Assembly: GCA_900549445.1 (NCBI GenBank)
Contig: UROS01000003.1
Span: forward strand, 1 to 38,521
Reading direction: 5' to 3'
Origin: an uncultured Porphyromonadaceae bacterium
Lineage (GTDB): Bacteria; Bacteroidota; Bacteroidia; Bacteroidales; Muribaculaceae
DNA: 38,521 bases
Position numbers and translations under genes: made by a program. Position 1 is the stretch's first letter. The number at the start of each line of letters is the position of its first letter. A model generated the notes under the pieces. It ran no database searches. It was not told the DNA's origin and worked only from the letters and a program-made list of their open reading frames with translations. This document shows positions 14,780 to 23,436 of the stretch, piece after piece.

Positions 14780-15391
14780 ATGAAAGAACAAGTAATCCTG
14801 CCGGCGTCATTCACTCCCGGAATCCTCGAAGCCGGAGTCGACGAAGCCGGACGCGGATGTCTTGCCGGCCCCGTATTCGCCGCCGCCGTAATCCTGCCCG
14901 ACGGATACTCGCATCCGGGACTCAACGACTCCAAGCAACTTTCCGAGAAGGCACGCACCGAACTCCGGCGTATTATCGAGGCCGACGCCATCGCATGGGC
15001 CGTGGGAACGGCCGACAACACAGAAATTGACCGCATCAACATCCTCAACGCCTCGATTCTTGCCATGCACCGTGCCCTGTCCGCCCTGTCGGTAACGCCC
15101 GGTGCGGTTATTGTCGACGGCAACCGATTCAAACCGTGGCGTTCCGACGTGCCGTTCACCACATTCGTAAAGGGCGACGGCCGCTTCGCCAACATCGCCG
15201 CTGCATCCATACTCGCAAAGACACACCGCGACGAATTCATGGCTGAAGCCGCACTGCAATACCCGGGCTACGGCTGGGAAGTGAACAAGGGATACCCCAC
15301 CCGCGCTCACCGCGCCGCCATAATGCAACTCGGGGTCACCCCGCTCCATCGGCTCACGTTCAAGGGCGCTCAGCCTACCCTCTTCGACTGA
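14780..15391 (+). CDS. rnhB: Ribonuclease HII
   Basis: 203 aa. Cleaves the RNA strand of RNA-DNA hybrids and single ribonucleotides in DNA. Catalytic carboxylates are all present: D21 and E22 in VDEAGRG, D113 in IVDGNRF, D151 in AKTHRDEFM. NDSKQLSE and the C-terminal GYPTRAHRAA are family signatures. The gene is 16 bases after the response regulator and probably on the same transcript. It converges with the metallopeptidase gene, with only 19 bases between the two stops and no clear terminator. Confidence 0.96.
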   Translation: MKEQVILPASFTPGILEAGVDEAGRGCLAGPVFAAAVILPDGYSHPGLNDSKQLSEKARTELRRIIEADAIAWAVGTADNTEIDRINILNASILAMHRALSALSVTPGAVIVDGNRFKPWRSDVPFTTFVKGDGRFANIAAASILAKTHRDEFMAEAALQYPGYGWEVNKGYPTRAHRAAIMQLGVTPLHRLTFKGAQPTLFD

Positions 15392-15410
15392 AACATCCTA
15401 AAACGACTTT

Positions 15411-16142
15411 TTATTTCATCACCGGCCAGCGGTACTCCCGGAGTTTCTTCTCAAGAGATGCTTCTCGGCCGCCCAAGTAGCTGTCGCAGAGGCGGTGGAA
15501 TGCCGCGCTGTGGTTCATCTCGCGCAGATGGGCCAGTTCGTGGCAGATAATGTATTCGCGCAATTCGCGGGTGAGAAACACGCAATAGACCGAAAGCGCT
15601 ATCTCACGGCGCGAATTGCACCGCCCCAGGGTCTTCGACCCTTTCGATACAGACCACGCCGAAGGCGCGTCGCCGACCCTCGCCGCTATCGCTTCCGCTT
15701 CCGGAAAAAGGATCTCGGGGGCATAAAGTTGCACAACCTTCAAAAGCATGCGGCTCACATAACCCTGCCCGTCAAGACTTTCTATGTCGATATTCTTTCC
15801 AACAAAAATCGCGGGGCCGTCCTTCCCCCTCTGGGCATAAATTTCCGCCGGGCGGTTCAGGGCGTCGGGCAGAATCCTTACGGTGCGCATCCGCTCCGAC
15901 TCAACCCCTATCACAGCCGGCCGCTCGAACGAAAACAGCCTCTCGCCTGCCGACTTTTTCCCAAGTCTCCTCAGGAGTTCGGGAGCCACACTGTCAACCC
16001 ACTCGGCCACACGCTTCATGTCCGCACCGGGAGGCACAATCAGCAGCCACCGTCCCTTATGGCGGCGTATTGAGGGCGACGACGATGTCGCACGTACCTG
16101 CACGGCAATCTCCCCGAGCACAGGATGACTTCTGATTAACAT
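15411..16142 (-). CDS. YgjP-like M48-type metallopeptidase (DUF45)
   Basis: 243 aa. The C-terminal third has the zinc-binding HELAH (201-205) followed by LREMNHSAAFH, giving the third ligand, as in YgjP/WLM-type proteins. LGRCNSRREIALSVYCVFL just before is the conserved SprT-like strand region (family form LGSCSSKGNISLNWRLV). No signal peptide, so cytoplasmic. Substrate unknown; some relatives are encoded with restriction-modification genes, but here it follows nadK by four bases, pointing to cotranscription only. Start ATG at 16142. Confidence 0.85.
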   Translation of the reverse strand: MLIRSHPVLGEIAVQVRATSSSPSIRRHKGRWLLIVPPGADMKRVAEWVDSVAPELLRRLGKKSAGERLFSFERPAVIGVESERMRTVRILPDALNRPAEIYAQRGKDGPAIFVGKNIDIESLDGQGYVSRMLLKVVQLYAPEILFPEAEAIAARVGDAPSAWSVSKGSKTLGRCNSRREIALSVYCVFLTRELREYIICHELAHLREMNHSAAFHRLCDSYLGGREASLEKKLREYRWPVMK

Positions 16143-16146
16143 CTTG

Positions 16147-17037
16147 TTACCGTTTGCTCATACCCCAGAGCAGCTTGCTGCGGAGAGTATCGAAAAAGTT
16201 ATGTCCCTCGCAGTGGATTATGCGGGTAACGAAAGGTGCCCGGGCTATGACTATGCGCTCGTGGGCGGCTAAAGTCACCGTCCGCCCGTCTATGCTCACC
16301 CGGTAGCTGTCGCTGCGAGTGTCAACCGAAATCTCAATCACCCTGCTGTCGCTCACCACGAGCGGCCGCATCGTCAGCGAATGGGGTGCGATGGGTGCAA
16401 TAGACCAGATAGGAGCCGACGGTTCCGCAACCGGGCCGCCGACAGAAAGATTGTAGGCCGTGCTCCCCGTGGGCGTGGCCACAATCAGCCCGTCGCCCTG
16501 ATAGCTCGCCACCGGCTTGCCGTCGAGTTCGGCGTTGACCGAAATCATATTGGCGCTGTCCTGACGCAAAACCGCTATCTCATTGAGAGCAAAGGGCCAG
16601 TCGGTCATTTCCACGCCAGATTCTGCGGTCACCCACAGCTGCGAACGCTCCTCAACCACATAATCACCCCTGATCAGACGATCCACCATAGCAGGCGCCT
16701 CCGCGAGCTGCTCCTCGGCCAGAAAACCGAGGTGTCCGGTGTTGAAGCCCATTATCGGAATCTCCTTGTCGGCCACACAACGCGCCGTGCGCAGAAGTGT
16801 GCCGTCGCCGCCTATGCTGAACGCCGCGTCGGCGTCCCAGTTCTGACCCTCTATGAGCCGGTTTACCGGAATCTCCACCCGCAGTGCCCTCGTCAGAGCG
16901 TCGTAGAACCGGCGCTCAACGTAGCATTCCACGTCGCCCTTTGTCAGACGCTCGAACAGCATCACTAACCGCCGGAAATCCTCTTCGCCCTGACGGCGCT
17001 TACCAAACACGGCTATCCGTAACTTCTTCTCTTTCAT
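16147..17037 (-). CDS. nadK: NAD kinase
   Basis: 296 aa. Phosphorylates NAD to NADP. GGDGT at residues 76-80 is the catalytic motif; NTGHLGFL, FALNEIAV (NE motif), YQGDGLIVATPTGSTAY and GGPV follow in normal order. Cytoplasmic. The start ATG at 17037 lies only five bases after the end of a full-consensus -7 box, so the mRNA should have almost no 5' leader. A downstream start would remove the first strand, so the annotation is kept. Followed by the metallopeptidase after four bases; divergent from rsmH. Confidence 0.96.
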   Translation of the reverse strand: MKEKKLRIAVFGKRRQGEEDFRRLVMLFERLTKGDVECYVERRFYDALTRALRVEIPVNRLIEGQNWDADAAFSIGGDGTLLRTARCVADKEIPIMGFNTGHLGFLAEEQLAEAPAMVDRLIRGDYVVEERSQLWVTAESGVEMTDWPFALNEIAVLRQDSANMISVNAELDGKPVASYQGDGLIVATPTGSTAYNLSVGGPVAEPSAPIWSIAPIAPHSLTMRPLVVSDSRVIEISVDTRSDSYRVSIDGRTVTLAAHERIVIARAPFVTRIIHCEGHNFFDTLRSKLLWGMSKR

Positions 17038-17042
17038 GTCTG

Positions 17043-17074
17043 CAAAAATACAATAATGCTTTCAGAAAACCAAA
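17043..17074 (-). promoter_or_regulatory. nadK promoter (near-leaderless)
   Basis: On the minus strand: TTTG (17074-17071), 20 bases, TATTTTTG (17050-17043), then CAGAC and the ATG. Full consensus. It places the expected transcript start at or within about three bases of the start codon. Confidence 0.75.
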
Positions 17075-17128
17075 TCCGCGCCGCCGCAGGCGACCAGAGA
17101 AAAAACAGTCGCCAACCCACCCGTCAGA

Positions 17129-17142
17129 TTTGCAATTGCAAA
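17129..17142. promoter_or_regulatory. 14-base perfect palindrome between nadK and rsmH
   Basis: TTTGCAATTGCAAA is self-complementary and lies in the divergent spacer, ~55 bases upstream of the nadK -33 element and ~105 upstream of the rsmH -7 box. It looks like a site for a dimeric regulator; chance cannot be excluded. Confidence 0.35.
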
Positions 17143-17248
17143 CCCCACCTTAAGCAATAAGTCGCTATTTTTCAATCACTTGTGGTTTATATATAAATAA
17201 TGTAGAAATTTCTCTAAAATTTAACTGTTTAGTTATGCAAATTTTTAG

Positions 17249-17256
17249 TAACTTTA
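17249..17256 (+). promoter_or_regulatory. -7 box of the dcw cluster promoter
   Basis: TAACTTTA matches TAnnTTTG at 7 of 8 positions, 26 bases before the rsmH ATG. A TTTA at 17228-17231 is a weak -33 candidate. It supports the start at 17283 over the in-frame ATG at 17235. Confidence 0.5.
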
Positions 17257-17282
17257 CACCGAATTTATACATTATCGCACCC

Positions 17283-18200
17283 ATGGCCGAAGAAACGTAC
17301 CACATACCCGCCCTCCTGCAGCCGGCAATCGACGCCCTCGATATCCGTCCGGGAGGTATCTACGTCGATGCAACCTACGGCGGAGGCGGACACTCGCGCG
17401 CTATCATCGAACACCTCGACACCGCCTGCGGAGGCCATCTCTATTCTTTCGACCAGGACGACGACGCAGTGTCCCGCGCCACCCCTGACCCGCGCTTCAC
17501 GATGGTGTATTCCAACTTCCGTTTCATCACCAACTTCATGCGGTACTACGGTGTTGATGCTGTCGACGGCATCCTCGCCGACCTCGGCGTATCCTTCCAC
17601 CACTTCGACGAAAGCGAACGCGGCTTCTCTTTCCGTTTCGACGGACCACTCGACATGCGCATGAACCGTCACGGCCGCCGTTCTGCCGCTTCTGTCCTCG
17701 CCGACGCTTCCGAGGAGCGCCTCGCCGACATTTTCTACCTCTACGGCGAACTCCGCCAGGCCCGCTCCATAGCCCGTGCTATCGTAGCCGCCCGCAATTC
17801 CGGGCATCCCGTCGATACTATCTTCCGGCTCACCGACATCGTCACCCCGCTGCTCGACAGCCGCCGCGCAAAAAAAGAGCTTGCCTGCGTTTTCCAGGCT
17901 CTGCGCATAGAAGTTAACGACGAAATGGGTGCCCTCCGGCAGCTCCTGCAGGGCGCCCTCGCCGTACTCCGGCCGGGCGGGCGCCTCGCCGTCATCACCT
18001 ACCACTCGCTCGAAGACCGGCTCGTGAAAAACTTCATGAAAACCGGAAACTTCGAGGGCAAGGTTGAAAAAGACTTCTACGGACGGCTCCTCGCCCCGAT
18101 GAAACCGCTCGGCTCGCGCCCCACCGTACCCGACGACGCTGAAATCGCCGCAAATCCCCGCTCGCGCAGCGCCAAACTCCGTGTGGCCGTAAAACTTTAG
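17283..18200 (+). CDS. rsmH: 16S rRNA (cytosine-1402-N4)-methyltransferase RsmH
   Basis: 305 aa. SAM-dependent methylation of C1402 in 16S rRNA. HIPALLQPAIDAL and VDATYGGGGHSRAI (SAM site) at the start, GILADLGVSFHHFDESERGFSFR and the C-terminal ITYHSLEDRLVKNFM / NPRSRSAKLRV are all family signatures. First gene of the dcw cluster here; mraZ, which precedes it in many bacteria, is not adjacent (nadK is divergent upstream). The ATG at 17283 gives MAEETYHIPALL; the upstream in-frame ATG at 17235 precedes the -7 box and is discarded. Confidence 0.96.
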   Translation: MAEETYHIPALLQPAIDALDIRPGGIYVDATYGGGGHSRAIIEHLDTACGGHLYSFDQDDDAVSRATPDPRFTMVYSNFRFITNFMRYYGVDAVDGILADLGVSFHHFDESERGFSFRFDGPLDMRMNRHGRRSAASVLADASEERLADIFYLYGELRQARSIARAIVAARNSGHPVDTIFRLTDIVTPLLDSRRAKKELACVFQALRIEVNDEMGALRQLLQGALAVLRPGGRLAVITYHSLEDRLVKNFMKTGNFEGKVEKDFYGRLLAPMKPLGSRPTVPDDAEIAANPRSRSAKLRVAVKL

Positions 18201-18232
18201 AAACCAAACAACGTAAACACACCGCAAACACA

Positions 18233-18559
18233 ATGTCAGGCAACCGTTCATCATTCGTCGCACGCCTCTTCAGAGGACAGCTCCTGTCGAGCGATTTTTT
18301 CGCCCGCAACTGGCTCCCGGTGCTTATCTCGATCATCGTCATCATGATCTACATCACAAACAAATACGTTTGCCAGACCAACATGGAAAAAATCGCAGCC
18401 CTCACCCGTGAACTCGAGGTCGTCGAAAACGAAAAGGCACGCGAGCGCAGCGAATTCATGGGTCGAACCCGCGAAACCTCAATGCAGCAGCTCGTAGACT
18501 CGATGCATCTTAATCTCAAAGTCCAGTCTCATCCTCCTTATAAAGTCGCAAAGAAATAG
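18233..18559 (+). CDS. ftsL: FtsL-like cell division protein (Bacteroidota type)
   Basis: 108 aa bitopic membrane protein. A short basic cytoplasmic N-terminus (~1-27), one transmembrane helix (LPVLISIIVIMIYI, ~28-45), then a periplasmic coiled-coil region (EKIAALTRELEVVENEKARE) and a short tail. It lies between rsmH and ftsI, the invariable position of ftsL, and matches the Bacteroidota FtsL-like pattern, which is too divergent to resemble E. coli FtsL by sequence. Expected role: with FtsB/DivIC-like partner and FtsQ, activates the FtsWI septal synthase. Ends two bases before ftsI. Confidence 0.88.
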   Translation: MSGNRSSFVARLFRGQLLSSDFFARNWLPVLISIIVIMIYITNKYVCQTNMEKIAALTRELEVVENEKARERSEFMGRTRETSMQQLVDSMHLNLKVQSHPPYKVAKK

Positions 18560-18561
18560 CT

Positions 18562-20664
18562 ATGAAAAAAGACAACAGAAGCAACATTCTTTTCCGCTAC
18601 GGCCTCATCGTTTTCCTTATCCTCCTTCTCTCGGCCTGTATCGTAGCCAAGCTGGTCGACACGACAGTCCTCTCCGCCGACAAATGGAACGAGAAGGCCC
18701 GGGCCGAACTGTCGAAAATCGACACCATTTCACCCACCCGCGGCAACATCCTCGCATCCGACGGCTCCGTTCTCGCCACCAACCTGCGCTTTTACACCGC
18801 GCGAATCGACTACCGCAGCGAAAAGTTCGCCATAGATACCTACCGCCGGCAGCTCGACACTATAGCCGACAGCCTCGCGCACTATTTCCCCGTGAAAACC
18901 GCCGCGCAGTGGCGCAAACATCTCAGTAAACCACTCGAGGCACCCGCCGAGAAACGGCCCCGCGCCTATAAGCTCATATCCGGACTCTCCCATTCCGACG
19001 TTGAGCGCCTGCGCACCCTCCCCTTTTTCAAAATCCGCAACCGCAACCGCAACGGCCTCACTACCGAATCGTATCTCCGGCGCTTCAACCCCTACGGCGA
19101 CATGGCGCGCCGCAGCATAGGCGGAGTCGGTCAGACAAAACAGGTGAAAGAAGTCCATGGAATTTCCGGCCTTGAAAAGGCCCTCGACACTCTTCTCTAC
19201 GGCGTGGAGGGATACGCCCGCAAAATCGCGCTTACAAAGAAAATCGCCAACTGGACCGACGTACCCGCCACTCCCGGCTTCGACATCGTGACTACAATCG
19301 ACATCAACATGCAGGACATTGTCGAGAACGAGCTCAACAACGTGCTCGATTCCGTCGACGCCGACTGGGGTGTCGCAGTACTTATGGACGTAAAGACCGG
19401 TGATATCAAGGCCATCTCGAACCTTGAGAAAAACCCCTACGGCGACGGCTACATCGAGGCGCTCAACCGCGCCGTAATGGGCTACGAGCCCGGCTCGGTC
19501 GTAAAGACCCTCTCGATGATGATTGCAGTAGAAGACGGAATCGTAACCGACCTCAACGAGGTGCTCCCGACAGGCGCCGGATGGGCCTATGCCGGCGGCC
19601 GCGCCATAACCGATGCCCACCACTCTGCCTCAATCCGCGTAGGCGACGTCATCGAGCAGTCGTCCAACATCGGAATGGCGCGTATCATAACCCGCCGCTA
19701 TAACGACGACCCCAACGGCTTCTACCTCCGCGTAAAGAGCCTCGGCTTCCTCGAGCCCATGAACACCGGTATAGCCGGCGAGGTTCCTCCGCGCTTTGAC
19801 TCCATACCCAACGACCGCGGCGGCCGCATCGCTCTTTCGAGAATGAGCTACGGGTACGCCACCGAGATTCCTCCGCTATATACCCTCGCGCTCTACAACG
19901 CCATCGCCAACGACGGTGTGTTCGTGCGCCCGCGCCTTGTCAAGGAAATCCGCGGCGAGGGAGTCGACTCAGTGCTCCCCGTAACCACTATGGGCAACGG
20001 ACGCGCCTGCTCGGAGCGCACTGCCGCCATCATGCGCGGCATGCTCACCAACGTTGTATGGGGAGACCACGGAACCGGCAAGTTCCTCCGCAACAACACT
20101 GTCAGGATTGCCGGAAAGACCGGAACCTGCTATATGATCGAAAAAGGCGCATACAACACTTCAAAGAAGCGCCTCGCCTTCTGCGGATTCTTCCCCGCCG
20201 ACAAACCCCGCTACTCCTGCGTGGTGCTTACATGCCATCCCAAGCGCAAATTCTTCGGCGCCGCCACAACCAGCGGACAGGTGCTCCGCAACGTAGCCCT
20301 CAAGCTCTACTCGCGCGGCATGCTCGGCAACAGTTCAGACTACGTAGCCGATGCCAAGGCCGAACCGTCGCCCCATCGCGCTCCCACTTTCTTCGCCGTT
20401 CCTTCCGGCGACCCCTTCGGACGCTTCCGCGCCGAATTCGGAATGCCCGGTGTAAGGCGCGCACTCCGGGCACCCTCCTCCAATATGGCCAAGGGCACCG
20501 TGCCCGACGTGAAGGGATTCGGCATCCGCGACGCCATAGTCCGCCTCGAGACCGCCGGTTACGACGTAAGGATTCTCGGCGCAGGCCATGTGGCCTCGCA
20601 GTCGCCCGACGCCGGTGTCCGAGCCGCCGGAGGAACTACCGTCACTCTCCGCCTCATCGACTGA
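18562..20664 (+). CDS. ftsI: Septal peptidoglycan transpeptidase FtsI (PBP with PASTA domain)
   Basis: 700 aa class B penicillin-binding protein. N-terminal transmembrane helix (~12-33, LIVFLILLLSACIVAKL), a dimerisation/pedestal domain (~45-220), then the transpeptidase domain. Active-site motifs: S312-V-V-K315 in GSVVKTLS, S367-S-N, and K519-T-G in AGKTGTCYM. The C-terminal ~55 residues (GTVPDVKGFGIRDAIVRLE...) form one PASTA domain, a Bacteroidota/Firmicutes-style addition absent from E. coli FtsI. Cross-links septal peptidoglycan in the periplasm, partnered with FtsW encoded downstream. All catalytic residues are intact; beta-lactams are the expected inhibitors. Confidence 0.96.
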   Translation: MKKDNRSNILFRYGLIVFLILLLSACIVAKLVDTTVLSADKWNEKARAELSKIDTISPTRGNILASDGSVLATNLRFYTARIDYRSEKFAIDTYRRQLDTIADSLAHYFPVKTAAQWRKHLSKPLEAPAEKRPRAYKLISGLSHSDVERLRTLPFFKIRNRNRNGLTTESYLRRFNPYGDMARRSIGGVGQTKQVKEVHGISGLEKALDTLLYGVEGYARKIALTKKIANWTDVPATPGFDIVTTIDINMQDIVENELNNVLDSVDADWGVAVLMDVKTGDIKAISNLEKNPYGDGYIEALNRAVMGYEPGSVVKTLSMMIAVEDGIVTDLNEVLPTGAGWAYAGGRAITDAHHSASIRVGDVIEQSSNIGMARIITRRYNDDPNGFYLRVKSLGFLEPMNTGIAGEVPPRFDSIPNDRGGRIALSRMSYGYATEIPPLYTLALYNAIANDGVFVRPRLVKEIRGEGVDSVLPVTTMGNGRACSERTAAIMRGMLTNVVWGDHGTGKFLRNNTVRIAGKTGTCYMIEKGAYNTSKKRLAFCGFFPADKPRYSCVVLTCHPKRKFFGAATTSGQVLRNVALKLYSRGMLGNSSDYVADAKAEPSPHRAPTFFAVPSGDPFGRFRAEFGMPGVRRALRAPSSNMAKGTVPDVKGFGIRDAIVRLETAGYDVRILGAGHVASQSPDAGVRAAGGTTVTLRLID

Positions 20665-20701
20665 CCAATATTGTTCTACACTCAGAAACCTGCATATAAA
20701 A

Positions 20702-22162
20702 GTGAAAAAGTTAAGCCAGCTTCTCGACTCAGTCGAGATTGAAAATATGATCGGCAGCGACCTGATCGACATCAGTTCAATAACGGCCGATTCCCGTCAG
20801 GCCGCTCCAGGGTGCCTGTTTGTGGCCGTGCGCGGCGTGAGCGTCGACGGCCACAGGTTCATCGACAAGGCGGTCGATGCCGGCGCAACTGCGGTGGTTT
20901 GCGAGGAACTTCCGGCTATGCCGTCTTCCGGAGTGACCTACGTCGTAGTTCCATCCTCGGCCGTGGCCCTCGGCGAAATCGCTTCGCAATGGTACGGTAA
21001 CCCCTCCTCGAAACTCCGCCTCGTGGGTGTGACCGGCACCAACGGCAAAACCACCACCGCCACACTCATCTACGAAATGGCACGCCTTATGGGATTCAAG
21101 GCGGGTCTGCTCTCCACAGTGGCAAACTACGTCGACAGCGAATGTATTCCCGCCGACCACACGACCCCTGACCCCATAACCCTCAACTCCCTGCTCAGCC
21201 GCATGGTCGATGCCGGATGCACCTACGCTGCCATGGAAGTCAGCTCCCATGCAGCCGACCAGCACCGCATTGCCGGCCTGACATTCGCAGGTGCCATCTT
21301 CACCAACCTCACCCGCGACCATCTCGACTACCACAAGACAGTCGACAACTATCTCAAGGCTAAAAAGTCGTTTTTCGACGGACTGCCCCCTACGGCATTC
21401 GCGCTCACTAATGCCGACGACAAGGTTGGCGAGGTGATGCTCCAGAATACAATGGCGAAGAAATACACCTATTCGCTCCGTAGCGACGCCGATTTCACTG
21501 GAAAAATCATAGAAAGCCGCCTCGACGGAACCCTCCTCTCGCTCAACGGCCACGAGGTCGAACTCCTCTTCACCGGCCGGTTCAACGCCTACAACCTCAC
21601 CGCTGTCTATGGTGCCTCCATCCTTTTGGGATGGGATCGCGACAGTGTGCTCGTCAACATGAGCCGCCTTGTGCCGGTGGCCGGACGCTTCCAGACATTC
21701 CATTCTCCCAAAGGCTATACCGCAGTGGTCGACTATGCCCATACCCCCGACGCCGTCGTCAACGTCATCGCCGCTATCCGCGAGGTAGTGGGGCCGAAAG
21801 GCGAAATTATTACAGTGGTAGGCGCAGGCGGCAACCGCGACAAAGGAAAACGCCCCATCATGGCGCGCGAGGCCGCTGCCCACAGCCAGCGCGTGATTCT
21901 CACCAGCGACAATCCCCGCTTCGAGAATCCCGACGACATTATCCGCGACATGGAGGAGGGTCTCGACGCCGAAATGCGCTCGCGAACACTCCATATCACC
22001 GACCGCCGCGAGGCTATCCGCACTGCCGTGGCCCTCGCCTCACCCGGCACAGTGGTTCTCGTTGCCGGCAAGGGACATGAGGACTATATGGAGATCCAAG
22101 GCGTCAAGCACCATTTCGACGACCGCGAGATAATCCGTGAAATAATCGAAAACGAACGCTAA
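20702..22162 (+). CDS. murE: UDP-MurNAc-L-Ala-D-Glu:meso-DAP ligase MurE
   Basis: 486 aa from a GTG start at 20702 (VKKLSQLLDSVE), 37 bases after ftsI. The frame is open back to 20588 inside ftsI, but that extension is not MurE-like. ATP site GVTGTNGKTTT (~107-117), then HTTPDP and EVSSHA (substrate contact), and TSDNPRFENP near 401-410. The DNPR motif is diagnostic for addition of meso-diaminopimelate, not lysine. Hence the cell wall is the DAP type. Cytoplasmic step before MurF, which is not in this window. Four bases before mraY. Confidence 0.95.
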   Translation: MKKLSQLLDSVEIENMIGSDLIDISSITADSRQAAPGCLFVAVRGVSVDGHRFIDKAVDAGATAVVCEELPAMPSSGVTYVVVPSSAVALGEIASQWYGNPSSKLRLVGVTGTNGKTTTATLIYEMARLMGFKAGLLSTVANYVDSECIPADHTTPDPITLNSLLSRMVDAGCTYAAMEVSSHAADQHRIAGLTFAGAIFTNLTRDHLDYHKTVDNYLKAKKSFFDGLPPTAFALTNADDKVGEVMLQNTMAKKYTYSLRSDADFTGKIIESRLDGTLLSLNGHEVELLFTGRFNAYNLTAVYGASILLGWDRDSVLVNMSRLVPVAGRFQTFHSPKGYTAVVDYAHTPDAVVNVIAAIREVVGPKGEIITVVGAGGNRDKGKRPIMAREAAAHSQRVILTSDNPRFENPDDIIRDMEEGLDAEMRSRTLHITDRREAIRTAVALASPGTVVLVAGKGHEDYMEIQGVKHHFDDREIIREIIENER

Positions 22163-22165
22163 GAA

Positions 22166-23428
22166 ATGCTCTACTATCTTTTTGAATACCTTCAGCAGAC
22201 CGACTTCCCCGGTGCGAGGCTGATGAACTACATCACCTTCCGCTCCGGAGCCGCCCTGCTGCTCTCGCTCTTCATCGCCATCGTGTTCGGCCGCCGTATA
22301 ATCGACCGGCTGCAACTCATGCAGGTCGGTGAGATCGTGCGCGACCTCGGACTCGAGGGACAGATGAAGAAAACGGGCACTCCCACAATGGGCGGAATCA
22401 TAATCATTCTTTCCATCCTCGTGCCGTGCCTGCTCGTGGGAAACCTCTCCAACGTCTACATGCTGCTCATGATCGTGTCGACTCTCTGGCTCGGCACCCT
22501 CGGATTTCTCGACGATTATATAAAGGTGGCGCGCCACAACAAAGACGGCCTCAACGGCAAGTTCAAGATTGTAGGGCAGGTCGGTCTCGGTCTTATCGTC
22601 GGTCTGACGATGTGGCTCAACCCCTCGATTACAATCCGCGAAAACGTTGAGACCGTCAACGCCGAGAACGGACAGGTGGCAATTACCTACGTGGCTGAAA
22701 ACGTGAAATCAACCCAGACAACCATCCCATTCGTAAAGAACAACAACTTCGACTACCAGTATCTGACCGAGTGGATGGGCGACAATGCCGAGACAGGCGC
22801 ATGGATTCTCTTCATTATCGTCACGATTTTCGTAGTAACGGCCACCAGCAACGGAGCCAACCTCACCGACGGGCTCGACGGCCTATGTGCGGGCACCTCG
22901 GCTATAATCTGCGTGGCCCTCGCCATTATGGCATATCTCGGAGGTAATATCATCTACTCCCACTACCTTAATATAATGTATATTCCGGGCAGCGAGGAAC
23001 TCGTGGTGTTCATGAGTGCCTTCATCGGCGCACTCATCGGCTTCCTCTGGTACAATGCATATCCCGCCCAGGTATTCATGGGCGACACCGGCTCGCTTAC
23101 AATCGGAGGCATTATCGCGGTGTTCGCACTCCTCATCCACAAGGAACTGCTTATCCCCATCCTATGCGCAATTTTCTTCGTGGAGGATCTTTCGGTAATG
23201 CTTCAGGTTGCTTATTTCAAATACACCAAAAAGCGCACCGGAACCGGTCGGCGAGTGTTTAAGATGACTCCCCTCCACCACCATTACCAGAAACCGGGCA
23301 ACAGCGGCATCGACGCTCTCATCCAGTATCCCCTCGCCGCAATACCCGAATCTAAAATCGTGACCCGTTTTTGGATCGTAGGTATTTTCCTCGCTGTAAT
23401 AACATTCGTAACACTTAAGATAAGATAA
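22166..23428 (+). CDS. mraY: Phospho-N-acetylmuramoyl-pentapeptide transferase MraY
   Basis: 420 aa, ~60 longer than E. coli MraY. Integral inner-membrane enzyme of ten helices joining UDP-MurNAc-pentapeptide to undecaprenyl phosphate (lipid I). Motifs: KKTGTPTMGG (~70-79), GFLDDYIKV, NLTDGLDGLCAG, FLWYNAYPAQVFMGDTGS and the HHHYQK loop near residue 373. The extra length is mostly a hydrophilic periplasmic loop (~155-215: TIRENVETVNAENGQVAITY and following) between two helices, a Bacteroidota feature. Starts four bases after murE; murD follows eight bases later. Confidence 0.96.
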   Translation: MLYYLFEYLQQTDFPGARLMNYITFRSGAALLLSLFIAIVFGRRIIDRLQLMQVGEIVRDLGLEGQMKKTGTPTMGGIIIILSILVPCLLVGNLSNVYMLLMIVSTLWLGTLGFLDDYIKVARHNKDGLNGKFKIVGQVGLGLIVGLTMWLNPSITIRENVETVNAENGQVAITYVAENVKSTQTTIPFVKNNNFDYQYLTEWMGDNAETGAWILFIIVTIFVVTATSNGANLTDGLDGLCAGTSAIICVALAIMAYLGGNIIYSHYLNIMYIPGSEELVVFMSAFIGALIGFLWYNAYPAQVFMGDTGSLTIGGIIAVFALLIHKELLIPILCAIFFVEDLSVMLQVAYFKYTKKRTGTGRRVFKMTPLHHHYQKPGNSGIDALIQYPLAAIPESKIVTRFWIVGIFLAVITFVTLKIR

Positions 23429-23436
23429 TCCGAATC

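Noticed and set aside
17235..17282. Upstream ATG for rsmH
   Set aside because: Adds 16 residues not seen in RsmH and lies upstream of the -7 box.
20588..20701. Upstream ATG for murE
   Set aside because: Lies inside ftsI and adds non-MurE sequence; GTG at 20702 gives standard length.
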